The position numbers and the translations under genes were made by a program. Positions 10,627-21,640 of a DNA stretch of 64,000 nucleotides are shown in pieces. The stretch spans positions 1 to 64,000 of the forward strand of contig JAQGDQ010000578.1 of assembly GCA_030141605.1 (NCBI GenBank), read 5' to 3'. The first letter of the stretch is position 1. Every line of letters begins with the position of its first letter. The DNA is from Tubiluchus corallicola. Taxonomy: Eukaryota > Priapulida > Priapulimorpha > Priapulimorphida > Tubiluchidae. Under the pieces are notes generated by a model. That model worked only from the letters and a program-made list of their open reading frames with translations, was not told the DNA's origin and made no database searches.

Positions 10627-11790
10627 TAGAATGTCAATTTTGTGATTTGAATGTTGTTCAAACCCTTACTCATGCGGTCTTAGAATGTCCCGAAACTAAA
10701 TACGCTGAATGTCAATTTTGTGATTTGAATGTTGTTCAGACCCTTACTCATGCAGTCTTAGAATGTCCCGAAACTAAATATGTTGAATGTCAATTTTGTG
10801 ATTTAAATGCTGTTCAGACCCTTACTCATGCGGTCTTAAAATGTCCCGAAACAAAATATGCTGAATGTTAATTTTGTGATTTGAATGTTATTCAGACCCT
10901 TAGTCATGCGGTCTTAAAATGTCCCGAAACTAAATACGCTGAATGTTAATTTTGTGATTTGAATGTTGTTCAGACCCTTACTCATGCAGTCTTAAAATGT
11001 CCCGAAACTAAATACGCTGAATGTCAATTTTGTGATTTGAATGTTGTTCAGACCCTTAGTTATGCGGTCTTAAAATGTCCCGAAACTAAATACGCTGAAT
11101 GTCAATTATGTGATTTGAATGTTGTTCAGACCCTTACTCATGCGGTCTTAAAATGTCCCAACTAAATATGTTGAATGTCAATTTTGTGATTTGCATGTTA
11201 TCAGACTCTTACTCATGCGATCTTAAAATGTCCCGAAACAAAATATGCTGAATGTTAATTTTGTGATTTGAATGTTATTCAGACCCTTAGTCATGCGGTC
11301 TTAAAATGTCCCGAAACTAAATACGCTGAATGTCAATTTTGTGATTTGAATGTTGTTCAGACGCTTACTCATGCAGTCTTAAAATGTCCCGAAACTAAAT
11401 ACGCTGAATGTCAGTTTTGTGATTTGAATGTTGTTCAGACCCTTAGTTATGCGGTCTTAAAATGTCCCGAAACTAAATACGCTGAATGTCAATTATGTGA
11501 TTTGAATGTTGTTCAGACCCTTACTCATGCAGTCTTAAAATGTCCCAACTAAATACGCTGAATGTCAATTTTGTGATTTGAATGTTTTCAGACCCTTAGT
11601 TATGCGGTCTTAAAATGTCCCGAAACTAAATACGCTGAATGTCAATTATGTGATTTGAATGTTGTTCAGACCCTTACTCATGCGGTCTTAAAATGTCCCA
11701 ACTAAATATGTTGAATGTCAATTTTGTGATTTGCATGTTATCAGACTCTTACTCATGCGATCTTAAAATGTCCCGAAACTAAATATGCTG
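10627..11790 (+). repeat. 78-base minisatellite derived from LINE zinc-knuckle codons
   Basis: About 15 tandem units of 78 bases (26 codons) whose translation is ECQFCDLNVVQTLTHAVL plus xCPETKYA. This has the C-x2-C, QTLTH and C-P layout of the LINE C-terminal knuckle. Several units keep frame. Others carry a stop (GAATGTTAA), a 2-base deletion (TCCCAACTAAAT) or a 1-base deletion (GTTATCAG). Higher-order copies are seen: 11161-11239 recurs 540 bases later, and 10861 onward recurs at 11248. Confidence 0.95.
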
Positions 11791-11891
11791 ACTATGTTGA
11801 ACATATCAACTGTTTTATGACACAATTTACTGTAAACAAAGTCAAATATTTGTATAAACTTGAAAAACTTTGTGGAAATAATGATCTTTAA
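11791..11891 (+). pseudogene. LINE ORF2 C-terminal tail after the array
   Basis: The frame of the last array unit continues as YADYVEHINCFMTQFTVNKV then KYLYKLEKLCGNNDL and stops at 11889-11891. This is what remains of the original LINE C-terminus. It shows that the tandem units grew inside a LINE coding end rather than beside it. Confidence 0.75.
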
Positions 11892-12080
11892 TTATTTTTC
11901 AACTTCTGTAAATATTCACGATTGCAATTAGTATCACACTAAAATTATATTTCATGTAATGACGCGTCTCGCTTGTCACTGGACAAATTGTTATGTTATG
12001 TTTTTGCTATTTGACTTGGGTGTAGAAAATGCTGAATTTGTCAACAAACTATATATACATATATAAAATTCAATCTATAA
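11892..12080 (+). mobile_element. LINE 3' UTR and tail
   Basis: A+T-rich sequence after the LINE stop, ending with ATATATACATATATAAAA near 12050-12066. I infer this is the 3' UTR and tail. Confidence 0.5.
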
Positions 12081-12424
12081 TAGTTTACAACTCCGTCACG
12101 TGACCCAGATAGTGGTGCCATTCATTAGAAAAAAGTGAAATTAAAGGCAAAAATGAAATGTCAGTTTTTAAAACAAAGAAACCTCTCTCTTCCTGGAAAG
12201 ACAAACAATTCCAGCGTGCATTCCAAACACCTCCCGCCTTTGTGTTAATGAAGATGCTGAACAGCATCCGGCAAGGCCCGTTCCTCACGTGTTTCTCATT
12301 CGAACCATCCAGATTCTGATCCGGATTCTCGTCTGTATGATATAAGCTAACATTGAAAGTCAATACAGTATAATGCAGCGCCTGAGTAACTCAAGGATGC
12401 GTATAGCGTTGACATTTAACTTGT
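12081..12424. other. Unassigned
   Basis: A 92-codon minus-strand frame (12085-12363) has no recognisable domain. Nothing else is seen. Confidence 0.35.
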
Positions 12425-12518
12425 GAGACTCGCTAGAGTATGCAGAGCATGTACAAACAGAACTGCACTTATACATCAGACTTTCACTTACACAAAATAT
12501 ACACGGTCACAGTTTACA
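12425..12518 (+). repeat. Dispersed repeat F, left part of filled site
   Basis: CTAGAGTATGCAGAGCATGT matches CTAGAGTATGCAAAGTATGT near 15666, and the continuing GACTTTCACTTACA matches 15891-15895 and beyond. Repeat F resumes at 13137, after a TTAA-1 insertion. Confidence 0.7.
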
Positions 12519-13136
12519 TTAAAGGAAGTCAGGGTGATTTTTCATATACTACACCATTCTCAAGTCCGATAAAAAGTATACATTTTAGCACAATTAATAC
12601 TGCAAAAGCGTTTCTGATACTTATATAGATTAAAAACTTAATTAATGGCGGGCGAGCCCAAATGCTGATGACATCACAACCTAACATAATTTTCAACAGC
12701 AAAAATATTCCACGAGTGTGTTGCACGTATTTGCAAAAGCGAAAATTGAAGTACAGTACTACTGTAAGATATTCAGTGTGTTTTATTAAAACTAAGCAAG
12801 TTTTAAGATAAAATTTCAAATTCACTGCTGTGCTCATGCATGAGCTGTTGAACGTGTGTAACTCGTCACAAACTAACACATCTGAACTGGTACGTACAGC
12901 ACATGTTTTTTGTGCAATGCATTTCGGAAATGCAAGGCGCTAGTGCCCGTCTAACTGACGAATGGCGCAATGCAAGTAACAGCGAAGAACTAGTGACGCG
13001 AACATGAAATTGAGTTTGCGTGCTAATATTTCTTTCACGTAAGTCAATTTTGAAAAAAATAGTATGTTTTTTTTCAATATTTTAAAGAGTAGATTGTTTT
13101 AACCTGCCTTCTAAGATTGTGTCGGTTTTGCCTTAA
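12519..13136 (-). mobile_element. TTAA-1 element, full length (618 bp)
   Basis: Bounded by TTAA at 12519-12522 and 13133-13136. Ends are TTAAAGGAAGTCAGGGTGAT and GTGTCGGTTTTGCCTTAA. Non-coding. Conserved landmarks include the TGATGACATCAC site, the region around TTGCACGTATTTGC, AACTCGTCACAAACTAACAC, and TTTCACGTAAGTC. The uninterrupted host sequence is visible at 15904-15907. Confidence 0.93.
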
Positions 13137-13260
13137 GAAGTTTGCGCTTTCTTACCAACGCAGACGCAGAATTAAAAAAGTCTGTCGGTCTTCTATATCC
13201 AAATGCATGCACGCACACATATAGTGCATATAGTATAATATAATTATACACATACAGACC
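13137..13260 (+). repeat. Dispersed repeat F, right part
   Basis: GAAGTTTGCGCTTTCTTACC and the following tract around CTATATCCAAATGC match 15908-15975 (GAAGTTTGTGCGCGTTCTTG, TTTCATATCCGCAGC). This is the downstream half of the site split by TTAA-1. Confidence 0.75.
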
Positions 13261-13354
13261 AAATATATACTTATTTGTTACGGGTAGTTTAATGAATTAT
13301 CGGTATCAAAAAATAAATGAATGAACGAACTTCAAGGGGGAAGAAAAGGGAATT

Positions 13355-13542
13355 TTAAAGTATATCCCGAAAAATTTTCACAAAAAGTTACATTGCTAAC
13401 ATTACATTACATTACATTAAGTTTACTAGTTTGGAAGACTTAATTGCAACTAAAATTCTTAGAGATTTAAAATGTTTGTGCCAACTGGCAAGACGTCACT
13501 GTATCACCATCATAGATTGCACTGGTCACCAAAAACACATTA
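13355..13542 (+). repeat. Dispersed repeat G, truncated copy
   Basis: GAGATTTAAAATGTTTGTGC and CACCAAAAACACATTAT match the G copies at 8225 and 31948 (reverse). It stops exactly at the TTAA of the adjoining TTAA-2 element. Confidence 0.7.
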
Positions 13543-14092
13543 TTAAAAGAAAACCGGACGATTGTGTAAACATTAGTTCAGAATACAGAATGCTCTAAAA
13601 TATTGAAAACTACAATAGCTTGTTTCAAATCAAAGCTTAGATTAAAAAATAATTACCTCGGATACTCAAATTTTGTTAAACTTTCAAAGCTACTCGTGGC
13701 TCAGTGAATCTACTAAGATTGGCAACGGCGCCTTTTTGTCACATTCGCGTTGCCGACAAATAGAAGACGATAATGTGATGACCATGATCATGAACTGCGG
13801 TGTTAGTTTCTGACGTCATATGATGTAGAGCCAATTTTAGTGGCATCACGCATTTAAGCAGTAACACGCAAACATGCTTGACGCGCAAGGGAAGATGCCT
13901 GCCATTGCACAAACTGTGGTTAGTTTCTGACGTAAGCAATAGCTGTGTTCGGTTGTCATTAATTAACTTTCTAAGCTAATCATTCAAATATAAGAAACAA
14001 TCGTTAACTTTTATAGGCAAGAAAATGTATATTTTGGACATTTGGAAATTAAAATGAGATTGAGTCTAAACAATCGTCCGGTCTTCCTTTAA
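13543..14092 (+). mobile_element. TTAA-2 element, full length (550 bp)
   Basis: TTAA at both ends (13543-13546 and 14089-14092), with ends AAAGAAAACCGGACGATTGT and AATCGTCCGGTCTTCCTTTA. Internal landmarks are as in the 4493 copy, including the TGACGTCA palindrome at 13811-13818. Non-coding. Confidence 0.95.
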
Positions 14093-14093
14093 C

Positions 14094-14172
14094 TCTTATA
14101 AGACCGTCTTTTCTGCTACTGTATGAGCACAGACATAACTAAATGATTACACATTGGGTACTGTTCTATTCA
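14094..14172 (+). repeat. Flank shared with 5918-5997
   Basis: Contains TTCTGCTACTGTATGAGCAC directly after a TTAA-2 right end, as at 5918. Confidence 0.85.
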
Positions 14173-14175
14173 GTG

Positions 14176-14717
14176 TTATATCTAAAATCACAAATTACAC
14201 CACGTAATAAAACTACATCTAAAATTACATATTATACTAAAAGGTTATCACAGTACTTTTTAAAGTTGTTCAGTAATGCGCTCCTAACTTTTAACAACTG
14301 CCAACTTAAACCTTTTTTAAACATATTAATAGTTTTACTTTCTTTCATTTCTCTATCTAGGTCATTGCATTGCTTAATATCAAAAACGATTCCTTCTTGT
14401 TCTTACTAGGGGTATTTTAAAGTAATAAGTTAAATTATTACATTATTATTACTTAATTATTTCAAATTATTAAGAATTTTCTTTTCCAATTACACTAGTC
14501 TTTCAAACTTCTTTTCATGCTAACTAATTCAATTTTGCCAGGAACGTTTTTGGGACATAATTTAAAATTCCTTTCTGATCCTCTTTTAAGAGAGTTGTCA
14601 GAAGCGCATCCTTGGAAGAAATCACAGCTTTGGCAGCGCTGAGCATTCAGCTTGTCATTCACACGGCATGGAATACCTTATATAATATCAACTTTCACTT
14701 TTAATGTAGCCGATCTA
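14176..14717 (-). repeat. Dispersed repeat E, probable LINE fragment
   Basis: About 540 bases match 32395-32945, ending with the shared TTTTAATGTAGCC. On the minus strand a peptide FDIKQCNDLDREMKESKTIN followed by MFKKGLSWQLL ends at a stop at 14232-14234. That resembles the C-terminal tail common to CR1/L2/Jockey-type LINEs (W-N-x-LP, I-x-x-S, FKxxL). Upstream parts have stops. Confidence 0.65.
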
Positions 14718-14723
14718 TGACTA

Positions 14724-15630
<907 letters not shown>

Positions 15631-15639
15631 TCTAGGCTC

Positions 15640-15975
15640 GCAAGAATATGCAGAATCTAAGTTGGCTAGAGTATGCAAAGTATGTACAAGTAGACATGCA
15701 CATGTACAAGTAGACGTGCACATGTACAAGTAGACATGCACATGTACAAGTAGACACGGACATGTACAAGTAGACATGCACATGTACAAGTAGACACGGA
15801 CATGTACAAGTAGACATGCACATGTACAAGTAGGCATGCACATGTACAAGTAGACATGCACATGTACATGAAACTTTCATTTAACGAAATTTAGCTTATT
15901 ATTTTAAGAAGTTTGTGCGCGTTCTTGCCCACACGGACTCAGAATTCAAAAAAATCTGTTGATCTTTCATATCCG
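15640..15975 (+). repeat. Dispersed repeat F with empty TTAA site
   Basis: Left part (15640-15690) and right part (15880-15975) match the two halves of the copy at 12425-13260. Where that copy has a 618-bp TTAA-1 element, this one reads TTATTATTTTAAGAAGTTTG, with a single TTAA at 15904-15907. A 20-base minisatellite sits inside this copy. Confidence 0.8.
15681..15869. repeat. 20-base minisatellite
   Basis: About nine units of CATGTACAAGTAGACATGCA with G/A variants. Minus-strand open frames over it only translate the repeat. Confidence 0.95.
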
Positions 15976-15983
15976 CAGCATAA

Positions 15984-16036
15984 GTACACGCACGCACGCA
16001 CGCAAGCACGCACACACGCACGCACGTACGCATGCG
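15984..16036. repeat. (CGCA)n-rich microsatellite
   Basis: Short CACG/CACA tetranucleotide run inside repeat F. The homologous place in the 13200 copy has only a trace. Confidence 0.85.
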
Positions 16037-16289
16037 CACACTTAGTGCTATATAAGTACCGTAAATCGATGTAAAATGCATTGTTGGAATGAAAATAAAT
16101 AAATAAATGAAAGATTTTAACAAAAACTTTTTCAGCTAACAATAAAATATATAACATTAATTTTTTGTATAGTTCAACACTGTGAAAGCACTTGGTGTAT
16201 AAAAGCTGTACACAGGGGTAGAATCTGCTCAGTGTAGATGATTGTAACGGGATCGGAATCTAGGACGTCCGTCTGATAATTGAATCTAC

Positions 16290-16410
16290 CCAGAACAACA
16301 CTGAATCACCCATCAAATCAATCACCAGCATTGGCGACATTTAACTACAAGCAAGCACATCCACGCCTACTTGAATATTGCCTCGTCTGGGTCCCACTCT
16401 AGTGGCACGG
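16290..16410 (+). pseudogene. Possible LINE reverse transcriptase scrap
   Basis: One frame gives [15 protein letters not shown], resembling the LEYxxxVWxP motif near the end of LINE reverse transcriptases. It stops at once and no other motif is present, so this is tentative. It ends at the GA array. Confidence 0.3.
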
Positions 16411-16413
16411 AGC

Positions 16414-16415
<2 letters not shown>

Positions 16416-16459
<44 letters not shown>

Positions 16460-16503
16460 AAGAGAGGAGAGAGGGAAAGAGCGAGAGAGAGAGAGAGAGA
16501 GAG

Positions 16504-16599
<96 letters not shown>
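16416..16599. repeat. (GA)n microsatellite
   Basis: About 185 bases of GA with AAAG and GGAG interruptions; purine-only on the plus strand. Confidence 0.97.
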
Positions 16600-16600
<1 letters not shown>

Positions 16601-17285
16601 GTGATTATTGGACTATTATTCCTTTTGAAAACATTTTATCATCTGGGCTGCTCAAGCCTCATTCTACTACAAAGCACGTTTGAAAAGGAAAGTCCAAAGC
16701 CTAAGTAAATTACTTCGCCAAGCAAAAGTAATCTGTGACTCTGCAAAGAAGATCAATCACGAAAAATAGGAAATGCAGAAAAACTTGCATATTTTTTTGA
16801 ATTCGAAATACCATATTGCAGATGCTCGATTCGCTTCTAAGAATCATTATCGATGCTATAAAAATATACATGCTTTTCTACTTATTTAACGAAACGAACT
16901 ACACCATTTCTAAACATATAATTTACATAACCAACAAAATAATGCATGTCATAAATAGTAATCAGACGTTGACACTGTCGTCTTTATGTTGTCCTTTTTA
17001 CAAAATAAAATGAATTTTCAACTGTTTAGCTCCATTAGTACATTTGCACAACTGTCACTTCCTCGAATGGCGTCGATACAGTTTGTTAAGAAAAACTGCT
17101 ATTTTAAAATACCGCGAAACTTGCAAACATGAGTGGGCCACTTGCATAAACAGCCCGACGCTCGCAGGGAGCGGTACCAATTTTCTGGCTTCGTAATTTG
17201 GCTGGTATATTACGCAGCAAGCATGCTGCTCATTGTGGACCCACGAAGGGTAATTTATCCTTGCAACTGTCTAGCTGAGTTTTAC
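16600..17285. other. Unassigned
   Basis: I see no gene or repeat copy. Short open frames are unremarkable. Confidence 0.4.
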
Positions 17286-17289
17286 AGCG

Positions 17290-17515
17290 TACTGTACGTA
17301 CTGGGTGCACGAGCTGGGAGAAATGTGCTGTAGCTATGTTGAGCCTGACTGAGTACAATTCTAAGCTAAATTAAAAGCGGTGTAAAATACCCAATTTTTG
17401 CATACTGTACGTACTGGATGCACGAGCTGGGAGAAATGTGCTGTAGCTATGTTGAGCCCGACTGAGTACAATTCTAAGCTAAATTAAAAGCGGTGTAAAA
17501 TACCCAATTTTATTT
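17290..17515. repeat. Tandem duplication of a 113-base unit
   Basis: TACTGTACGTACTGG begins at 17290 and again at 17403. The two units differ at only a few positions (for example GGGTGC against GGATGC), so the duplication is recent. Confidence 0.95.
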
Positions 17516-17830
17516 CAATTGAAAAAGTTTACTAAATAAAATGCGTACAAATTTCTTAATTTCACTTTGAATACTTTAAAAATCGTTTTTATACGCTAAG
17601 TTGTATGAATTAGGAAATTAGGAACTGGTATAAAATTGGTACAATGATTTTATTCTATATGCTAATATGATCCACCTGTGATAAATTTTTGAAAAGAATA
17701 ATGAATGGACTGTAAATTTTATTATTTTCTGCTACCCCAGTTTTTGTATTAATCATTGTATTTATAGTCAATAAACTATACTACTACCACTACCACTACC
17801 ACTACCACTACTACTACTACTACCACTACT
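17516..17830 (+). mobile_element. Possible LINE 3' UTR with (CTACCA)n tail
   Basis: A+T-rich sequence ending TTATAGTCAATAAACTATA followed by a CTACTACCA array (about 17783-17835). An AATAAA-like signal followed by a simple tail suggests a retroelement end. No coding part is visible. Confidence 0.4.
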
Positions 17831-17839
17831 GCTAAAATT

Positions 17840-18011
17840 TTCATTTTGTGTCAGTAAAAAAGATATGATCATGGCCGAGATGAGTTTGCAGAATTTTACA
17901 GAATTTAACACTTCATTATAGTACTTGCAAAAATAAGTGTGTTTTCTTATTCATAAGCTTTCAAAATATTAAAACAGATCACAAATACAAAATTGCTATT
18001 CATAATTGACG
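17840..18011 (+). repeat. Dispersed repeat D, left part
   Basis: Matches 3005-3180. The repeat is split after GACG by a TTAA-1 element and resumes at 18618 with TGATGTAAAGTCTGCATT. Confidence 0.85.
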
Positions 18012-18617
18012 TTAAAGCAAAACTGGACCCAATCTTATACTGTAGGTCAAAACAGTCTACACTTTAAAATATAGAAAGAAAACATACTATTTTTTCAAAA
18101 ATGATTTACGTGAAAGAATTATTACTACACAAACACAATTTCACGTTCGTGTCACTAGTTCTTCGCTGTTACAAGCATTTCGCCATTCGCTAGTTAGATG
18201 GGCACTAGCGTCTGCATCACGGAAACGCATTGCACGAAAATTAGGTGCTGCACTTCTCAGTTCAGATGTGTTAGTTTGTGACGAACTGCACACATTTGAC
18301 AGCTCATGCGAGATCACAGCGATAAATTTGAAATTTGAACTTTTATCTTAAAACTTGCTTAGTTATAGTACAACACATTGAATGTCTTACAGTAGCACTG
18401 TACTTCAATTTTCAGTTTCGCAAAACACGTGGAATATTTTTGCTGTTGAAAATTATGTTAGTTTGTGATGTCATCAATTGTTGGACTCGCACACTGTTAA
18501 TTAAGTTTCTAATCTATTATTTAATCATCAGAAACTCCTTTGAAGTGTTAATTGTGTTAAAATGTGTACTTTTTATCGGATTTGAAAAAGGTGAAGTATA
18601 TTAAAGTCTTCCTTTAA
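18012..18617 (+). mobile_element. TTAA-1 element, full length (606 bp)
   Basis: TTAA at 18012-18015 and 18614-18617. Ends are TTAAAGCAAAACTGGACCCA and AAAGTCTTCCTTTAA. Non-coding, with all family landmarks (TTTACGTGAAAG, CACTAGTTCTTCGCTGTTAC, GTTTGTGATGTCATCAAT). The empty site in repeat D at 3180 shows that the target was a TTAA-like tetranucleotide. Confidence 0.95.
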
Positions 18618-18660
18618 TGATGTAAAGTCTGCATTGCTGAATCTTCTAGTTTCAGTCGAT

Positions 18661-19195
18661 CATATAATTATATGATTATGTAACTTAATTAATGTAAGTT
18701 CAGTGCCTGAATCTAATTGCTTACATAATATGCACATATCACGACTTTTTTGTTATTTTTAGGACTAGGAAGTAATCAGATATGCGTGCTCATTATCTAC
18801 TGAAAATTTTCTGATATTACTGACGTCACAGCACGATATAGCAACGGGTTATCGGTCGTTTACATAAAAATCTTTTCAGTCTCTCAGAAGAGAAAATATC
18901 AAAACACGCTGGGTTTTAGTACGCTTGACTTGCCGTAAAATCAGAAACGTATTTTGCTTCATTTAGTCACAGAGCAAAAGCAGAAATCTATAGGGCTTAA
19001 TCAGCCGACGCGTAACTCTCTAGCTGCTGACGGGATACCTCAAGGACGGCTACTTTGACCCTTTCTGATCATTTTGTTTATAATTTTCCCCATATTAGGA
19101 TAATTTGAAAACTGCTATCTGCTAGGGATTCGGATGAACTATATACAAACCAGTTTTTGTAACATTTAACATGTAGGCTACATCCAAAATAACTG
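18661..19195. other. Unassigned
   Basis: No recognisable feature. Confidence 0.4.
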
Positions 19196-19900
19196 ATCAC
19201 GCGTAATTCAAATGAAGCCACTAACCTGGGAAGGCAAGCAAGGTAAAAACGACAGGAAAAGGGTTATGGACGGGCAAATTGTAGCGGATAATGAGTGCAC
19301 AGCTGTCAATACTAGAATCAAATGAGTGAGCAATATTAGTGAAGATACTGCCGCCAATATTAGATAATTCGCACTGAAGCCCATGATACTGCAGGTACTG
19401 ACACTTGACATTTACGGCTGACGCTATGGCTTCCTCAAACGCCGCAAATATTACCATACGTGTATATCTAGGTCGACTGAAGCACGCAACATTCATAAAC
19501 AGCCAGCTCCTGCATGGCTTCTATTAGCCCTGCCGCAAACAAGCACAGCTGACTTCCGGGATGCGGAACCAAGCTATCCCCGAAGCGCCCGGCAGATGAA
19601 CTACGTGGGAAGCGAGTACAGTGTGAACCGGGAAGCCCCATATCGAGTACATTGATTTCGCGCGACAGTTCCACGAAGAGCAAAGATTTAATGGACCATA
19701 TAATGCACATTTATTGCCGCCGAATCGATGGGACACCGTACTTTACATGTTTATACTCAAATCTAGCCAGACAGCTTGCTAAAGAGAGCGTTTAATTTTG
19801 AAATGGAAGACTGCAGCTTTTGTTCAATGCACGGCAAGATCACTAGACGCCGGCATGCTCTTGTTCGCTGTTCCGAGTAAAAATAATTGTCGAGAGTAAT
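19196..19900. other. Gene-like, less A+T-rich stretch; identity unresolved
   Basis: This stretch is clearly richer in G+C than its surroundings. Overlapping open frames occur on both strands: 91 codons on the minus strand (19221-19496) and 80 codons (19468-19710). On the plus strand near 19640-19740 a short peptide DFARQFHEEQRFNGPYNAHL looks protein-like. On the minus strand CCTTCCCAGGTTAGT at about 19220 could be a splice junction. I recognise no family and cannot choose a strand. Confidence 0.3.
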
Positions 19901-20074
19901 CGTACTATGGATGCCGGCTTCCACTAGGGGCGCTGCTATATGATTTCAATTATTATTATTATAAGTCTTTTATTTGCACACAAAAACGAATTATACTACA
20001 GTATGTACAAGTGTTGCCCTCTATTTGAAGGGCAAAAGTAATTAACGGTAAATACAATCAAACCAGCAGTTAAA

Positions 20075-20145
20075 TACACACACACACGCACACGCACACA
20101 AACACACACACACACACACACATACACACACACACACACACACAA

Positions 20146-20200
<55 letters not shown>
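20075..20200. repeat. (CA)n microsatellite
   Basis: CACA run with CGCA interruptions inside the LINE 3' UTR, followed by (TA)n to about 20218. Confidence 0.97.
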
Positions 20201-20202
<2 letters not shown>

Positions 20203-20344
20203 ACATATATATATATATAAGTTACTATCACAATTTTATCTATCAATTTATCTAACAATATCTTTATTAGCACAACAATTTGGCCTTCCCATTTTAACAT
20301 TATTATAAAGTTTCACATTAAACTACCCAGAAAGTCATCCATTG

Positions 20345-20668
20345 CTAAATTGCTTTCAAAACTTCAGTGCTGCGTTCGTCTATAATATGATTTATATCTG
20401 ATGTTGGTAATTTATCTGTTAAGGCATTTCTTTTGGTTGTGCCCACTAGGTGGCATTCAAACAATAAGTGATATGGCGTTTGTCTACCATTCACACATTC
20501 GCATATATCAGTATCTGCATATCCAATACGTTCTTTGAAACTACCTTGTCCAGCGAAAAGACTAAACGCAAATCTTTCTATTTTTCTTTCTCTTAGACTG
20601 ATGGGCAACTTCAGTGGACATAGTTCAATTATATTTATGATTTCAAGCTGCTCAGATAAAAATAACAC
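20345..20668 (-). pseudogene. LINE ORF2 C-terminal zinc-knuckle fragment
   Basis: A 107-codon open frame. Residues about 45-90 read FAGQGSFKERIGYADTDICE, then C-V-N-G-R-QTPYHLLFECHLV. This is the GHGxF lead-in followed by the C-x-C, QTPxHLLxEC knuckle of LINE C-termini. The first methionine is incidental: the true protein would have begun far upstream. It belongs to the same broad class as the fragments at 9670 and 40842 but differs in sequence. Confidence 0.8.
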
Positions 20669-20948
20669 ATTCCGAGAATTTTAAAGAAATCTCGAGCACT
20701 GTTCGTATAACAAGCTGTAAACCTGGATTCGAATTCTTCTGGTGAAATACATGACTGATTAATGATCACTTCTCGAAAATGGTTTATTTATTCTGTTTCG
20801 TTTGACCCAGTCAAATTTGGTCCAGTGAGTACCATCCTGCTCTGTTTCATCGCTCTAATTGATTCTACGCTTTACATTCATTTTTTGCAACGTTCCGCGC
20901 GCTTACTTTTACAGCCTCCCTAAAAAGTATAGGATTTACTTTCTATGA

Positions 20949-21308
20949 CATGTACTGTGTTGCCAGATGGTACAGTGTACAGTGTTGCCAGATGGTACAG
21001 TGTGCAGTGTAGCCAGATGGTACAGTGTGCAGTGTTGCCAGATGGTACAGTGTGCAGTGTTGCCAGATGGTACAGTGTGCAGTGATGCCAGATGGAAACA
21101 GTGTGCAGTGTTGCCAGATGGTACAGTGTGCAGTGTTGCCAGATGGTACAGTGTGCAGTGATGCCAGATGGTACAGTGTGCAGTGTTGTCAGATGGTACA
21201 GTGTGCAGTGTTGCCAGATGGTACAGTGTGCGGTGTTGCCAGATGGTACAGTGTGCAGTCATGCCAGATGGTAAAATGTGCAGTGTTACCAGATGCCACA
21301 GTGTACAG
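20949..21308. repeat. 25-base minisatellite
   Basis: About 14 units with the core GCCAGATGGTACAGTGTGCA and a period of exactly 25 (for example 21012 and 21037). One unit has GGAAACAG instead of GGTACAG. Open frames in it on both strands are translations of the repeat. Confidence 0.97.
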
Positions 21309-21311
21309 TAA

Positions 21312-21640
21312 AAGACCCTAAAAGACCAAAGGGCTTTCCATACAAGGTTATATTACTTAGCATTACGCGTACCAGATTGAAAGACATGTAACTGAACAGG
21401 TAATTAAAAATGCCGATGCTAGTAGTGAAACTGACGCCGTTTCACTATCCCAGTGTGCACGAAAAACGTCACTGGCTCATCAAAATATATTATGAAATTT
21501 ATTGACAAGATAAAGTAATTCATACTTTTGCTTAGTTAGTGAACTGTGCACTATGACTGCTCTGTTTATTTTTTCAAACGTTACGCAGTGTTATCTAAAC
21601 TTGGTTCAACTTTCTGCTTGACTACTAAACAGTTAAATTG
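21312..21640 (+). repeat. Dispersed repeat G copy
   Basis: Matches 8250-8560: TTTCCATACAAGGTTATATT, TTGACAAGATAAAGTAATT, TTTGCTTAGTTAGTGAACTG. Confidence 0.75.

Larger units (their letters stand above)
19945..20670 (-). mobile_element. 5'-truncated LINE with (TAA)n tail
   Basis: Minus strand: a coding end (20345-20668), a 3' UTR interrupted by a CA array (20075-20200), then AATAAAAGACTTATAATAATAAT at 19950-19975 as signal and tail. Only the C-terminal part of ORF2 is left. Confidence 0.75.

Noticed and set aside
10647-11552. A multi-zinc-finger host gene
   Set aside because: The frame is broken by stops and 1- and 2-base deletions in several units, and the motif and the following tail fit a LINE C-terminus rather than a zinc-finger transcription factor.
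12529-12879. 116-codon minus frame as a transposase
   Set aside because: It is inside a TTAA-1 element; similar frames in sister copies differ by frameshifts and show no transposase motif.
12519-13136. TTAA-1 as a retroelement
   Set aside because: Both ends are defined inverted termini with TTAA duplication and empty sites, which fits a cut-and-paste DNA element, not target-primed reverse transcription.
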